Below are positions 63,749 through 64,000 of a DNA stretch of 64,000 bases, in pieces. The notes beneath the pieces were generated by a model. It saw only the letters and a list, made by a program, of their open reading frames with translations, ran no database searches and was not told the origin of the DNA. The position numbers and the translations under genes were made by a program. The first letter of the stretch is position 1. Each line of letters starts with the position of its first letter. Where the stretch lies: the NCBI GenBank assembly GCA_024640405.1, contig JAHEFB010000017.1, forward strand, positions 1 through 64,000. The letters are read 5' to 3'. Source of the stretch: Alphaproteobacteria bacterium (GTDB lineage Bacteria > Pseudomonadota > Alphaproteobacteria > Rhizobiales > Aestuariivirgaceae).

Positions 63749-64000
63749 TGAAGCTGCCATCGTTGTCGGGACATGAAATCTTTGCAACGCCCGGGTTGCG
63801 AGCTGTTCTTGATGCAATTTCCATGGCCGGTGGCGAGGCTCGTCTGGTTGGCGGGTGTGTGCGCAATGCGCTGCTGGGCGAGGCCATCGAAGATATCGAT
63901 ATTGCGACCGACCTGATACCGGAGCAGGTAAAGAAGGCGGCCAATGAGGCTGGTTTGAAGTTTATTGCAACCGGAATCGAACACGGCACCGTAACAGTTA
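63748..64000 (+). CDS. cca: CCA tRNA nucleotidyltransferase (5' part)
   Basis: Only the first 84 codons are in the window. They show the class II nucleotidyltransferase head: the LVGGCVRNALLG motif and the IEDIDIATDL metal-binding Asp pair, as in CCA-adding enzymes and poly(A) polymerases. The ATG overlaps the previous stop codon (TAATG). The rest lies beyond the right edge. Confidence 0.85.
   Translation, partial: MKLPSLSGHEIFATPGLRAVLDAISMAGGEARLVGGCVRNALLGEAIEDIDIATDLIPEQVKKAANEAGLKFIATGIEHGTVTV

Noticed and set aside
1-64000. CRISPR arrays, toxin-antitoxin or restriction systems
   Set aside because: No regularly spaced repeats and no cas, toxin or restriction/methylase motifs were seen in the window.

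Overview
The window is chromosomal DNA of an alphaproteobacterium. CtrA and its antagonist SciP lie within 3.7 kb of each other, there is a phosphatidylcholine synthase, and a DUF1285 / CoA pyrophosphatase / CCA-adding enzyme block faces a MoxR-DUF58-DUF4159 block. The ctrA-fliJ and pcs content suggests a member of the Hyphomicrobiales (Rhizobiales) or a close relative; the genus cannot be named from the sequence. There is no rRNA, CRISPR array or replication origin.

Region 1, 0-6.7 kb, is core genome: an ATC-hydrolase-like protein, ctrA with a clear terminator, a divergent fliJ-like gene, a sulfotransferase-like protein, a TPR protein, sciP, mnmA and pcs. Region 2, 6.9-11.9 kb, is a decayed accessory island. 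It starts at a tRNA-Met(CAU), continues with an integrase remnant holding an in-frame stop, a reversed copy of a dispersed repeat and the first codons of an IS3-type transposase, and then carries a GC-rich amidohydrolase, a YHS protein and gene-poor sequence. Region 3, 11.9-18.9 kb, holds an HD phosphohydrolase, an NTP_transf_5 nucleotidyltransferase, a GT2-TPR glycosyltransferase, an HPr-kinase-like kinase coupled to a PqqD-like protein, a second GT-A-like protein, and an unannotated 55-residue peptide gene directly upstream of the GT2 gene. This looks like a peptide- or protein-modification system and is the best candidate for something undescribed.

Region 4, 19.1-31.9 kb, is solute uptake and catabolism: DctB/DctD two-component genes, a TRAP transporter (DctP, DctQ, DctM), both subunits of a hydantoinase/oxoprolinase, and a polar amino acid ABC transporter without its ATPase gene. 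Region 5, 32.1-40.7 kb, has an EF-G-like protein lacking the catalytic His, an SDR, a sulfatase / CaiB-type CoA-transferase / AbrB-type permease operon, a sterol-desaturase-type hydroxylase and a small membrane protein.

Region 6, 41.0-53.2 kb, is a bacterial sphingolipid (ceramide) locus. Rightward run a fatty acyl-AMP ligase, a CerR-like reductase, an acyl carrier protein and serine palmitoyltransferase; a 363-bp TA-flanked inverted-repeat element sits between the last two. Converging on it are LptG-, LptF-, metallophosphoesterase-, bCerS-like GNAT- and ABC-exporter-type genes, followed by a second copy of the repeat and an aspartyl/asparaginyl beta-hydroxylase family gene. Together these could make, flip, hydroxylate and export ceramide-type lipids to the outer membrane. 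Region 7, 53.4-64 kb, has a NUDIX protein, a GNAT, a small membrane protein, the MoxR / DUF58 / DUF4159 / large membrane protein operon, and DUF1285, CoA pyrophosphatase and the 5' part of cca, which runs off the window.
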